Below, piece by piece: positions 34,668 through 43,362 of a stretch of 64,000 nucleotides of DNA (within the stretch, counting starts at the first letter, position 1; each line of letters starts with the position of its first letter). A model generated the notes under the pieces. That model was given only the letters and a program-made list of their open reading frames with translations, was not told the DNA's origin and did no database searches. This stretch comes from Kiloniella spongiae (GTDB lineage Bacteria > Pseudomonadota > Alphaproteobacteria > Kiloniellales > Kiloniellaceae): assembly GCF_001026905.1 (NCBI RefSeq), contig NZ_LAQL01000007.1, forward strand, positions 62,001 to 126,000, read 5' to 3'. Made by a program: the position numbers and the translations under genes.

Positions 34668-37600
34668 ATGTCTGTTGATAAACTCCATGTTTATACTGAA
34701 AGTGAAGCCGAAGCTCTTTTTCAGGAGTTTTATGGTATTGCAGCAAAGGCTTACAGCTTGCCAAGTGAGAGGGATCAGAACTTTCGAATGGATGCTGTGG
34801 AGGATAAGAGCTTTGTTCTTAAGCTCTATGCACCAGAGACAGATCTATGCTGGTTGGACGCACAGGATCAGTTGCTAATTGAACTGGCAAGTCAGGATGC
34901 TGGTCTACCGTTACCGAGAATAATTGAAAACAGAAAAAAAACGACAACCCATAAGATCACGGATTGCGACGGACAGGTTAGATTCATCCGCGCATTGACC
35001 TGGTTGAATGGAGAAGTTTGGAATAAAGTAGCACAGTCGCAGGATTTGGATTTCTCTCAAATTGGGGCATTGATGGCGCGTATGGATCTGGCGTTAAAAT
35101 CTTTTATGCATGCCGGGGCCGACAGAACCTTTTTGTGGGATATTGCTCAAGCATCGGCACACACGGCTTTTATTGACTTGATTGAGGATGTCGCCATACG
35201 CGATGTCGTAGCATCTATTCTGGATAAATTTTCAAAAGAAACGGCGAGTGCTTTGAGCCGATTGCCACGGCAAATCATTCACAACGATGCAAATGACTAC
35301 AACATTCTCGTGGATAAACGGGGCGAGATTAGTGGTCTTATTGATTTTGGTGATTTCATTCAAAGCCATCGGATATGCGAAGTCGCTGTTGCTTGTGCCT
35401 ATGCCATGTTGGCCCAGAAGGATCCCGTCGGACGGATTTGCGATGTTGTGTCGGGGTATCACAGGGTAAATCCGCTTCAGGAAGAAGAGCTTGCCATTCT
35501 TTATGATTTGATCAGAGTGCGTCTAGCTGAATCATCCTGTATGGCAGCCCAGCAATATTCAGCCAATCCGGAAAACGAATATTTGTTGATCAGCCAGAAA
35601 GACATCCGGGATCTTCTGCTCAAGATGGAGCAAATCAATTCACAGGTTGTTCATTATCGTTTGCGTGACGTCTGTGGTTACGAGGCCTGTGCCGGATCAC
35701 GGAAGCTGGAACAGTGGCTTTTGACCAATGCCGATAAAATCGGACCAATTTGCCAGCACAATCTTTCGCCTGAAAATGTACTGGTTCTCGACCTCTCTCC
35801 CCTGTCAGTAAACGACGAGGGGATCCCCCGCAGTGCTGAAGAAGCCACTGATGTTATCTTTGCTATGATGAAGGAAGCGGATACTGCCGTTGGGATTGGC
35901 AGCTATCTGGAAGATCGTGATGTGTATAAAGGGGACTTTTTTGAGACAGTAGATCCGGACGAAAAACGCACCGTTCATCTGGGTATTGATCTCTTCCTTC
36001 CTGCCTATGAGCCGCTCTATGCGCCGTTAGATGGTATTGTCCGTGTGCATAATGATAACACGCGGGATTATGACTATGGCCCGGTTGTGATTCTAGAGCA
36101 CCAGACAGATGAGGGTCAGGTATTCTACACAAAATACGGTCACCTGAGCCGGACATCTTTGGAGCTTTGGGAGGATGGCAAGGCCTTTAAGAAGGGAGAT
36201 GTAATCGGCTATCTCGGCCCCTATCCTGAAAACGGAAACTGGGCCCCCCATGTTCATTTCCAGCTTTTGCTAGATCTGATGGGAATGGAAAACGATGTCT
36301 GCGGTGTGGCTGCGCGCAGCGAAATCAATGTCTGGTCATCTGTTTGCCCAAGTCCAAATCTCATTCTCGGTATGAAAAGCAAATGTCAGGGAGATGTGTC
36401 GAGAAGCCCTAAAAGCATCCGTGAAGAACGCGCCAGGCATTTAAGTCCGAACCTGAGTTTGTCTTACGCGGAGCCTCTTAAAATTGTTCGCGGTGAAGGA
36501 CAGTATCTCTATACTGAGCAGGGTGAAGAGTATTTGGATATGGTGAATAATGTTTGCCATGTAGGGCATTGTCACCCTCGTGTTGTTGCTGCGGCCACCG
36601 GGCAAATGCCTGTTCTCAATACAAATACGCGCTATATGCACGACAATATTGTCAACTATGCGCGTGAACTGTTAGCAACCTTTCCGGACTCTCTTGAAGT
36701 TTGCTTTTTTACGAACTCTGGCAGTGAGGCCAATGACCTCGCGCTGCGCCTGTCGCAGAACTATACGGGGCAGAAGGATATGCTGATTGTTGATCACGCA
36801 TACCATGGAAACCTGACGTCTCTCATTGACCTCAGCCCTTATAAGTTCAATCGCAAAGGGGGCAAGGGCTGCCCGGATCATGTGAAAATCTGTCCGATGC
36901 CTGATGGATATCGTGGTTCGGTAAAATGGGATGATCCTGATTGTGGCGAGAAATACGCTGATATGGCAATTGAACAGCTAGAGGCATTACAAAAACAGGG
37001 GCGGAAACCTGCTGCCTTTATTGCAGAATCTTTGCTGGGGTGTGGTGGGCAGATTGTTCTGCCAGATGGGTATCTGAAACGTGTTTATGGGGCCGTACGA
37101 AGTGCGGGTGGACTTTGTATTGCGGATGAAGTTCAAGTTGGTTTTGGCCGCATCGGAAGCCATATGTGGGGCTTTGAGCTTCAGGATGTGGTGCCGGATA
37201 TTGTTACCCTTGGAAAGCCGATCGGAAATGGTCATCCCCTGGGGGCTGTTATTACAACCCGGGCGGTTGCGGATGCTTTTTTCAATGGTATGGAATATTT
37301 TAATACTTTTGGCGGAAACCCGGTTTCCTGTGCAATCGGGCGGGAAGTGTTACAGGTAATCCGGGATGAACGTTTGCAACATAACGCTGGAAAAGTCGGG
37401 CAACATATTCTGGACGGCCTGACAGAAATGATGGATCTCTATCCGCTCATCGGTGAAGTTCGCGGGCGGGGACTCTTTATCGGGGCTGAACTGGTGTATG
37501 ATCGGGACACCTTGGAACCAGCAACGGCTGAGGCCAGCAAAGTTGTTAATTTTATGAAAGAAAGAAATATTCTACTTTCAACGGATGGTCCCTTGGACAA

Positions 37601-37700
37601 TGTCGTGAAGATCAAACCGCCGGTTTGCTTTACGATGGAAAACGCAGATCAATTCCTGAAAGAGTTTGATGACTGTATGGCTGTGATTAGTCAGGCCTGA
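34668..37700 (+). CDS. Trifunctional fusion: APH/HYKK-like kinase, M23 peptidase domain, class III PLP phospho-lyase-like
   Basis: 1010 residues from ATG 34668 (AGGG eight bases upstream; GTG 34659 also open). Domain 1 (about 10-330) is a choline-kinase/aminoglycoside-phosphotransferase fold with catalytic loop HNDANDYN (about 204-211) and metal Asp in GLIDFGD. Domain 2 (about 425-540) is LytM/M23 with HLGID (His 436, Asp 440) and HVH near 528. Domain 3 (about 575-1010) is a class III aminotransferase fold: FTNSGSEAND, DHAYHGN, and LGKPIGNGHPLG with PLP Lys about 850. In animals, hydroxylysine kinase and the phosphohydroxylysine or phosphoethanolamine phospho-lyases match domains 1 and 3. A phosphorylate-then-eliminate route for an amino alcohol is therefore likely. 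The M23 role is unclear, and no signal peptide is seen. Confidence 0.9.
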   Translation: MSVDKLHVYTESEAEALFQEFYGIAAKAYSLPSERDQNFRMDAVEDKSFVLKLYAPETDLCWLDAQDQLLIELASQDAGLPLPRIIENRKKTTTHKITDCDGQVRFIRALTWLNGEVWNKVAQSQDLDFSQIGALMARMDLALKSFMHAGADRTFLWDIAQASAHTAFIDLIEDVAIRDVVASILDKFSKETASALSRLPRQIIHNDANDYNILVDKRGEISGLIDFGDFIQSHRICEVAVACAYAMLAQKDPVGRICDVVSGYHRVNPLQEEELAILYDLIRVRLAESSCMAAQQYSANPENEYLLISQKDIRDLLLKMEQINSQVVHYRLRDVCGYEACAGSRKLEQWLLTNADKIGPICQHNLSPENVLVLDLSPLSVNDEGIPRSAEEATDVIFAMMKEADTAVGIGSYLEDRDVYKGDFFETVDPDEKRTVHLGIDLFLPAYEPLYAPLDGIVRVHNDNTRDYDYGPVVILEHQTDEGQVFYTKYGHLSRTSLELWEDGKAFKKGDVIGYLGPYPENGNWAPHVHFQLLLDLMGMENDVCGVAARSEINVWSSVCPSPNLILGMKSKCQGDVSRSPKSIREERARHLSPNLSLSYAEPLKIVRGEGQYLYTEQGEEYLDMVNNVCHVGHCHPRVVAAATGQMPVLNTNTRYMHDNIVNYARELLATFPDSLEVCFFTNSGSEANDLALRLSQNYTGQKDMLIVDHAYHGNLTSLIDLSPYKFNRKGGKGCPDHVKICPMPDGYRGSVKWDDPDCGEKYADMAIEQLEALQKQGRKPAAFIAESLLGCGGQIVLPDGYLKRVYGAVRSAGGLCIADEVQVGFGRIGSHMWGFELQDVVPDIVTLGKPIGNGHPLGAVITTRAVADAFFNGMEYFNTFGGNPVSCAIGREVLQVIRDERLQHNAGKVGQHILDGLTEMMDLYPLIGEVRGRGLFIGAELVYDRDTLEPATAEASKVVNFMKERNILLSTDGPLDNVVKIKPPVCFTMENADQFLKEFDDCMAVISQA

Positions 37701-37725
37701 TCCATCTTAAGAGATGTTATGTGTT

Positions 37726-37768
37726 AACCCAAAGGAGCTTGAGCGGTTTCAAGTTCTTTTGGGTTTTC
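37726..37768 (+). terminator. Intrinsic terminator after the fusion gene
   Basis: AACCCAAAGGAGCTTGA pairs with TTCAAGTTCTTTTGGGTT (allowing G-U pairs) around a short loop, followed by TTCGTTT. It lies 25 bases after the stop codon. Confidence 0.75.
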
Positions 37769-37796
37769 GTTTGCGCATTCAGTAGTATAGTGAGTG

Positions 37797-37827
37797 CTTA
37801 ATCACAATTGGAATTGAGTTGATTAAG
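37797..37827. promoter_or_regulatory. Inverted repeat before TetR gene
   Basis: CTTAATCA (37797-37804) and TGATTAAG (37820-37827) are perfect 8-base arms separated by 15 bases and end two bases before the ATG of the TetR gene. It may be an autoregulatory operator; the arm would also cover the ribosome-binding region. Confidence 0.4.
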
Positions 37828-37829
37828 TT

Positions 37830-38399
37830 ATGCGTGATGGCACGGCGACAAAAAACAAAATCAATCGAGTGGCGATGGAGCTCTTTGCCGAACAGGGGGT
37901 GACGGAAACCACGACCAAAGATATTGCATCCGGAGCGGGCATTGCCGAAGGTACAATATATCGCCATTACAAAAGCAAAGATGAATTGGTGAAAAAACTC
38001 TTCCTGTCGCTCTATGAAGAGCAGGGGAATTATTTACGCGACATTGCTGCGAGTGAAAAAGATCCCAAGCAGAAAATTGCCGACATGATTGCTCGGTTTT
38101 GCCAGCTGTTTGCAGAGGACAAGGCGCTGTTTACCTTCTTACTTTTGACGCAGCATGGACAGCTGAAAGAAGTTCCGGATGACATGGTAACCCCCGTCGT
38201 TGTCTTGCGAGATATGATTGCCCAAGGACAAGGCATTGGAATAATAAAGCAGGGTGATCCTGATCTGATGGCGGCGATGGTTTTGGGTGTTGTTGTTCAA
38301 CCCGCTGTCTTTCATGTCTATGGGCGCCTAACACAAGACTATAAAAGTTTTACGCAGGATCTGACAGAAGCTGCGTGGGGTGTTCTTGGTCTTACTTGA
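37830..38399 (+). CDS. TetR/AcrR family transcriptional regulator
   Basis: 189 residues. The helix-turn-helix spans INRVAMELFAEQGVTETTTK and DIASGAGIAEGTIYRHYKSKDELV. The C-terminal domain (TFLLLTQHGQLKEVPDDM, AMVLGVVVQPAVFHVYGRL) resembles regulators of fatty-acid or efflux genes, but the ligand cannot be read. It is convergent to a DMT transporter gene and downstream of the trifunctional gene, from which a terminator separates it. An inverted repeat directly precedes the ATG. Confidence 0.9.
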   Translation: MRDGTATKNKINRVAMELFAEQGVTETTTKDIASGAGIAEGTIYRHYKSKDELVKKLFLSLYEEQGNYLRDIAASEKDPKQKIADMIARFCQLFAEDKALFTFLLLTQHGQLKEVPDDMVTPVVVLRDMIAQGQGIGIIKQGDPDLMAAMVLGVVVQPAVFHVYGRLTQDYKSFTQDLTEAAWGVLGLT

Positions 38400-38424
38400 T
38401 AAGTACGTGTAATTTTCAGGTTTG

Positions 38425-39327
38425 CTACTGTATCTTCTGTTTTCGAGGCCATTTGGTGAAGACAATCAGGTTTCCGCCCAGAGCCAGTATAACGCCCAGA
38501 ACTGCTGTCTCTGTCCAGACATAGCCTTCAAAAATGGTTGAGAGTGACAGGGCGACAATTGGGAACAAAACAGTGGAATAGGCCGCTTTTTCCGCACCGA
38601 TCTTGCCAATAAGCTTAAGGTACATGGCGAAACCGATTACAGTCCCCGGGATGGCGAGATAAAAAAGAGCTCCCAGATATTTGTAAGAATTTTCTACGTC
38701 AAATGAGTAGCCTTGAAACAGACACCAAAGCCCAAGAGTTACACTGCCATAAACCAAAGCATAGGAGTTCGAGACAAGGACGTTACGTCCCGCCTTTTGC
38801 TGATGTTGCGAGACCAGATTGCCAAGAGAGAAGCAATAGGTTCCGGCAATGGATAAAAACAAACCCAGTAGGCCGGAATTGGACCAAGCACCCTGTTGCC
38901 AACTTCCCGGTTGAATATCATTCCAGAAGAGAGCGCAAACACCCAAAACGCCCAGGCTCGAACCAGCAAGGGATTTTATCGTTGGCGGTTTTTGTTGAAA
39001 AACAAAGGCGTTGATCATATTGAAGATGCTTGCCAGCGAAAAAACAACGGCGATCAGGCCACTTGGTAGAAATTTTGCAGCGTTATAAAAGAAAATAAAA
39101 TTCAGGCAAAAGAGGCACCAGCCCTGTAGAACAAACCATTTATGCTGTTTGAGAGGAACCCAAGTGAGTTTCCTTAAGGCAAGCATAAAGAGGATTTGTA
39201 CTAACGCTGCCAAAGAGAACCGATAAAAGGCTGAAACTTCGACCTGTATTGTTCCGATCTGGAAAGCAATTGCTAGCCAAGTGGTTCCCCAAATGAGGAC
39301 TGTTCCCAGATACAGCAGTATGCTCAC
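38425..39327 (-). CDS. EamA/DMT family transporter
   Basis: About 300 residues. GTG 39327 is favoured because GGATGG lies just upstream; an in-frame TTG at 39366 would add thirteen non-membrane residues. Ten helices in two EamA repeats: LYLGTVLIWGTTWLAIAFQI, VEVSAFYRFSLAALVQILFM, and SNSGLLGLFLSIAGTYCFSL, ending with GYVWTETAVLGVILALGGNL. Substrate unknown. It is divergent from an AraC-type regulator gene that may control it. Confidence 0.88.
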   Translation of the reverse strand: MSILLYLGTVLIWGTTWLAIAFQIGTIQVEVSAFYRFSLAALVQILFMLALRKLTWVPLKQHKWFVLQGWCLFCLNFIFFYNAAKFLPSGLIAVVFSLASIFNMINAFVFQQKPPTIKSLAGSSLGVLGVCALFWNDIQPGSWQQGAWSNSGLLGLFLSIAGTYCFSLGNLVSQHQQKAGRNVLVSNSYALVYGSVTLGLWCLFQGYSFDVENSYKYLGALFYLAIPGTVIGFAMYLKLIGKIGAEKAAYSTVLFPIVALSLSTIFEGYVWTETAVLGVILALGGNLIVFTKWPRKQKIQ

Positions 39328-39502
39328 CAAACCATCCAGACAATTTACTGTTCGACATATGTTCAAGTCATAGAACGGAGAACTTGGGATGTATATCAGC
39401 TTTCTCTGCTTTTTTCACATTCTTGCGGTTAAGTGAAAACTGAACCCTTCTCAAAAGGAAATAAGGTGATTAAATTGAAGGAAACTTGTTTCGGCGAAAG
39501 TC

Positions 39503-40378
39503 ATGCGACCAGAAGAGCTTTATGTATATAAAACCCTGAAAAAAGTGGGGGCGCAATCCAGTCAGACTCTTGATGTTGGATCGGGGCTCTCTTTGTCTGC
39601 ATGGCACAATGACGGCGGTTATGCGGTATATGAGAAAGCAAGTCATCACACGCTGAGTTATTATCTGCAGGGTGGCAAGGGGACGCGACGCCATAATGGA
39701 GAACGCTCACTGGGGAAGGGACATCCGGGTGCTGTTTGCATCATGCCTGCGGGTGTTCGTTCTGAATGGAGCATTGAGGCCCCTTTCAAGTTTATGCATC
39801 TCTATTTTGATCAGGCAGAGTTCGACCATATTGCTTTGGAAAGCTATGGTATTGATCCTAATCTGGTTGAGCTGGAAGATGTGGCCTTTCAAAGTGATCC
39901 TGTTATTGAACAGTTGTTTCGCCAGGTTATTCTGCCTTTGGATTGGCAGAACCCAGCTGATAGAATGAGCCTGTCTCATGCTGGACAGCTTTTGGTACAG
40001 CATCTCTTTCGCCACTATAGTAATAAAAATGCCGAACCGACGTTTGTCCGGGGCGGATTGTCTCCCTTTGTGATAAAAAGAGTTAAGGACTATATTGAAG
40101 AGGCTTTGGATCAGGGATTGGTCATTGAAGATCTGGCTGCAGTTGCTGAGTTGAGCCCTTTTCACTTTACGCGCATGTTTCAACTGACAATGGGGGTTAG
40201 CCCACATCAGTATGTTTTGTTGCGCCGTGTGGAACGAGCCAAGGATTTACTAGGCGATACTCATAATACGTTGAGTGCAATTGCGCTTCAATGTGGCTTT
40301 AGCAGCCAAAGCCATCTGACAACACGCTTCCGTCGAGCTACGGGCTTAACGCCGAGTAAATTCCGACAGCTATCTTAA
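39503..40378 (+). CDS. AraC family transcriptional regulator
   Basis: 291 residues. The N-terminal half is a cupin-like sensing domain with PAGVRSEWSIEAPFKFMHLYF (about 83-104). The C-terminal 100 residues form the double helix-turn-helix: LAAVAELSPFHFTRMFQLTM, GVSPHQYVLLRRVERAKDLL, and IALQCGFSSQSHLTTRFRRA, TGLTPSKFRQ. Effector unknown. Neighbours are a divergent DMT transporter and a downstream FMN reductase gene, either of which may be a target. Confidence 0.92.
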   Translation: MRPEELYVYKTLKKVGAQSSQTLDVGSGLSLSAWHNDGGYAVYEKASHHTLSYYLQGGKGTRRHNGERSLGKGHPGAVCIMPAGVRSEWSIEAPFKFMHLYFDQAEFDHIALESYGIDPNLVELEDVAFQSDPVIEQLFRQVILPLDWQNPADRMSLSHAGQLLVQHLFRHYSNKNAEPTFVRGGLSPFVIKRVKDYIEEALDQGLVIEDLAAVAELSPFHFTRMFQLTMGVSPHQYVLLRRVERAKDLLGDTHNTLSAIALQCGFSSQSHLTTRFRRATGLTPSKFRQLS

Positions 40379-40493
40379 GAATTTTATCTGCCTTAAAATT
40401 TTATCTGGCCTTGTTAATCTCTCTGGGTTCAAAGCCCGTCTCATGTTATGGCATATTTAGTCGATAACATTCTTGTCTAAAGGGGGAAGTAAG

Positions 40494-41087
40494 ATGGCTT
40501 TGCCGGAAGATCAAAACAAATCTTTTCATGTCGTTGCTGTCGTTGGGAGTTTACGAAAAGATTCTTATAATCGTGCCTTGCTGAAGGAAGCGATCAGGGC
40601 TGCACCGGAAGGTGTGACCATCGACGTTTTTGATCAACTAGCAGATATGCCATTTTTCAACCAGGACCAGGAAGACATTGAAACACCTGCTGCGGCGTTG
40701 GCTTTTAAAGAGGCTATTCGCAAAGCGGATGGGATGCTTGTTGTCACCCCCGAATATAATAGTGGTTTACCCGCGGTTTTGAAAAATGCCATTGATTGGG
40801 CTTCTCGAGGGACACCGTCTGTTTTCAAAAACCTTGCCGTGGGTATTATGGGGACCAGTCCGGGGGCTTTGGGCACATCAAAAGTGCAGCAGCAATTAAA
40901 GCAAAGTCTTTCAGGGCTGGGGGCCTACCCTTTGGCGGCACCAGATTTTGTCTTGCCGTTATATAAAAGTCAATTTGATGATGAGATGAAATTGAATGAC
41001 CCCAAAACGGTGACACGGATAACAAAATATCTGGATCGTTTGCGGGAACTCGGACTCTGCCTCAATGCCATCCGACCTAAATTATAG
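40494..41087 (+). CDS. NADPH-dependent FMN reductase family protein
   Basis: 197 residues from ATG 40494, directly after AGGGGGAAG; the frame is open to 40473. VVGSLRKDSYNRALLKEA is the flavodoxin-like phosphate loop (GSLRxxSxN), TPEYNSGLPAVLKNAIDWAS the flavin-ring-binding segment, and GTSPGALGT the third loop. Members reduce quinones, azo dyes or chromate with NAD(P)H and protect from redox stress (ChrR/ArsH/YieF-like). The physiological substrate is unknown. Confidence 0.9.
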   Translation: MALPEDQNKSFHVVAVVGSLRKDSYNRALLKEAIRAAPEGVTIDVFDQLADMPFFNQDQEDIETPAAALAFKEAIRKADGMLVVTPEYNSGLPAVLKNAIDWASRGTPSVFKNLAVGIMGTSPGALGTSKVQQQLKQSLSGLGAYPLAAPDFVLPLYKSQFDDEMKLNDPKTVTRITKYLDRLRELGLCLNAIRPKL

Positions 41088-41142
41088 AGGTATAAGGTGG
41101 TGTTGTATTTCTGAAACATAAAACATAACCAAGAGGTTTACA

Positions 41143-41790
41143 GTGCCTGTAGCTAGTTTGGGGATGAGTGATGCAATTGCAATGCAGCTCAGAAGTGACA
41201 TTCTCCGGGGTGAGATCGTTGGCGGGGACCGTTTACGTCAGGATCATATTGCTGCGCGATTTGGTGCAAGCCATGTCCCTGTACGTGAGGCGTTACAGAA
41301 GCTCGGTGCAGAAGGTTTGGTGCTTTTCCAACCGCGTCGAGGAGCAATGGTTACACCACTAACGCAGGAAGATGCTCAGGAAATTACGGACATGCGGGTT
41401 GAACTGGAATGTTTGGCTCTTAAAAAAGCAATGACTCTTTTCAAAATAACTGATCATGAAGAGGCACGAGAGGCTATTGCAAGAGGTAACACATCAGAGG
41501 ATCTTGATCAGCTAATGTCAGCGAACTGGGATTTTCACCGGTCAATTTATGCCGGAGAGCAACAACCCAGATTAATGAATTCCCTTAATGAGTTGTGGTT
41601 GCATAATGAGCGTTATCAGCGATTGGTGTTCGAAACAATGCCCTACAAATTAAAATCTCAGCAAGAACATGTAGATATTTTGACGGCGGTTGAGTCTGAT
41701 AAGTGTGATGACGCGGTTGACTTACTTGTGAAACATATCTGTGAGGGCGGAGCGATGATGACACAAATCTTAAGAGATCGGCTGGCTTGA
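41143..41790 (+). CDS. GntR family transcriptional regulator (FCD/FadR-type)
   Basis: 215 residues from GTG 41143, preceded by AAGAGG. The winged helix is LRSDILRGEIVGGDRLRQDH with RFGASHVPVREALQKLGAEG; the C-terminal FCD ligand domain contains D-x3-H as NWDFHRSIYAGEQQPRL and a second His pattern near HVDILTAVESDKCDDAVDLL, the metal/carboxylate site. FCD regulators sense small carboxylic acids. No adjacent catabolic gene makes the target clear. Confidence 0.9.
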   Translation: MPVASLGMSDAIAMQLRSDILRGEIVGGDRLRQDHIAARFGASHVPVREALQKLGAEGLVLFQPRRGAMVTPLTQEDAQEITDMRVELECLALKKAMTLFKITDHEEAREAIARGNTSEDLDQLMSANWDFHRSIYAGEQQPRLMNSLNELWLHNERYQRLVFETMPYKLKSQQEHVDILTAVESDKCDDAVDLLVKHICEGGAMMTQILRDRLA

Positions 41791-41944
41791 ATTTCCTTGC
41801 CGCGAATAGTTTTTTCTCGACTGGAAAGTTTATAATTCGGATGTTAAATCTAGAGGCGCAATATAAATAGCCATGCATAATATTGCCATAATATTGGTGC
41901 ATTTCGTTTAAACATACTCTTACCTCCCACAAAAAGGTTCTCTC

Positions 41945-42511
41945 GTGTCGTTTCAAAATTATTGCCAGACTGTTGTGAAAAACTTTGAAGCTCTCAGTGC
42001 TTTGGGGGATGTCATGGATGAGGCTGCTGATATTTGGGTGCAGGCACTTAAGCGTGGTAATAAAATCATCTTCTGTGGTAATGGAGGCTCGGCTTCAGAT
42101 TCACAACATCTGGCCGCTGAGTTGGTAGGACGTTACATTATCGAACGTGATTCTCTTCCCTCTATCGCCTTAACCGTAGATACCTCTGCTTTGACGGCGA
42201 TTGCAAATGACTATGGATATGAACAGGTCTTTGCACGTCAACTAAGTGGATTGGGTAGAGAGGGCGATGTTTTTGTTGGCATTACGACAAGCGGTAACAG
42301 TGGGAATATTGTTGCCGCCGTTGATGTGGCAAAAAAGATGGGGATAACAGTGATGGGCTTTACCGGGCAAGGTGGCGGCAAACTTGCCGAGCTTTGTGAT
42401 CTCTGTATCAAAGTACCATCGGATACAACAAACCATATTCAGGAAATGCATATTGCTGTTGGGCATTATATCTGCGGTGTGACGGAAATTAGATTGCGTG
42501 ACGAGAAATAA
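41945..42511 (+). CDS. gmhA: Phosphoheptose isomerase GmhA
   Basis: 188 residues from GTG 41945 after AAAAAGG. It is a single SIS domain with FCGNGGSASDSQHLAAELVG (about residues 40-59), DTSALTAIANDYGYEQVFAR and ITTSGNSGNIVAAVDVA, and the metal-binding Glu/His end IQEMHIAVGHYICG. GmhA converts sedoheptulose-7-phosphate to D-glycero-D-manno-heptose-7-phosphate, first step toward ADP-heptose for the LPS core. DiaA-like SIS proteins are an alternative, but the HLAAELVGRY block favours GmhA. It is convergent with the gmhB-like gene. Confidence 0.9.
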   Translation: MSFQNYCQTVVKNFEALSALGDVMDEAADIWVQALKRGNKIIFCGNGGSASDSQHLAAELVGRYIIERDSLPSIALTVDTSALTAIANDYGYEQVFARQLSGLGREGDVFVGITTSGNSGNIVAAVDVAKKMGITVMGFTGQGGGKLAELCDLCIKVPSDTTNHIQEMHIAVGHYICGVTEIRLRDEK

Positions 42512-42657
42512 ACAACATGCTTTGTGTTGTTAGCTGTAACTCTTCCAGAGTAATTCTCTTTAATTCCAGGATTATACTAAGGTTCTTAAGGTGCTCTATT
42601 TTTGAGAATAAGCATATATACTGCTTTTTGACCTACTCAGATTAAAAAACAAAAACT

Positions 42658-43362
42658 TCACGACATGAACAGCGGCAAGCTTTGAGCGTCTTTAATCGAA
42701 TTAACTTCCTGGATTTGGTAATTCGAACTGGATAGCTGTTTTGAGAGTGTGACTTCTCCTTCGCGAGAACCGTGCCCGGTTAAAACATGCAAGCCTCCTG
42801 CAAGCCCTGCTTTTTTTCCTGCTTCAAGATCTGAGGCTCGATCACCGACAATCCATGATTGTTCCATGTTGATGGACAACATGTTTTTTGCCCGCATCAG
42901 CATACCGTTATTGGGCTTTCTTGCTTCGTGATTTGGGTGTCCGCCCCAAGTTGTTTGGCCCTTTTGGTGAAAGGGACAGGCATAGACCGCGTTTACATAG
43001 GCGCCTTGGCTTTCTAGTTCTTTGTGCATTTTGTTTTGGACGAGCAGAAAATCCTGCCAACCAAAATAACCATAGGCAATTCCAGCTTGATTGGTGACGA
43101 CAACCACGGGGATATTTCGCTTGTTTGCTGCTTGAATCGTCTCGGCAGCACCAGGGATGAGTTCTACATCATCCGGATTTTGAAGATAGTTCACTTCTTT
43201 AACGATAACGCCATCACGATCCAGAAATAGAGCAGGAGTATTGTCTGACACCGTTCGGCCTCTGATGTCCCTTTTCTCACACCAGATGCCATCTTCCTGA
43301 ATATGAGGCAGCGTTGTGTAAGGAAAATTGGGATCATTAAAAAGGATGTTCATGTCTCTCAT
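42658..43362 (-). CDS. gmhB: Heptose-bisphosphate phosphatase-like HAD hydrolase (GmhB-like)
   Basis: About 234 residues from ATG 43362; the frame is open to 43458 but that extension is AT-rich and unlike the family. HAD motif I is FLDRDGVI, motif II VVVTNQAGIAYG, and motif IV IVGDRASDLEAGKKAGL. The zinc-loop region reads YACPFHQKG with GGHPNHEARKP, whereas E. coli GmhB has CPHH and CDCRKP. The two late Cys are therefore replaced, and zinc binding is altered or lost. GmhB removes the C7 phosphate of heptose-1,7-bisphosphate. The neighbouring gmhA supports the assignment; the HldE-type kinase is not in the window. Confidence 0.85.
   Translation of the reverse strand: MRDMNILFNDPNFPYTTLPHIQEDGIWCEKRDIRGRTVSDNTPALFLDRDGVIVKEVNYLQNPDDVELIPGAAETIQAANKRNIPVVVVTNQAGIAYGYFGWQDFLLVQNKMHKELESQGAYVNAVYACPFHQKGQTTWGGHPNHEARKPNNGMLMRAKNMLSINMEQSWIVGDRASDLEAGKKAGLAGGLHVLTGHGSREGEVTLSKQLSSSNYQIQEVNSIKDAQSLPLFMS

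Noticed and set aside
39707-40207. 166-codon minus-strand frame inside the AraC gene
   Set aside because: Antisense to a well-supported regulator; no independent support.
40380-40412. Direct repeat ATTTTATCTG twice after the AraC gene
   Set aside because: Only two short AT-rich copies with no link to a promoter or mobile element; likely chance.
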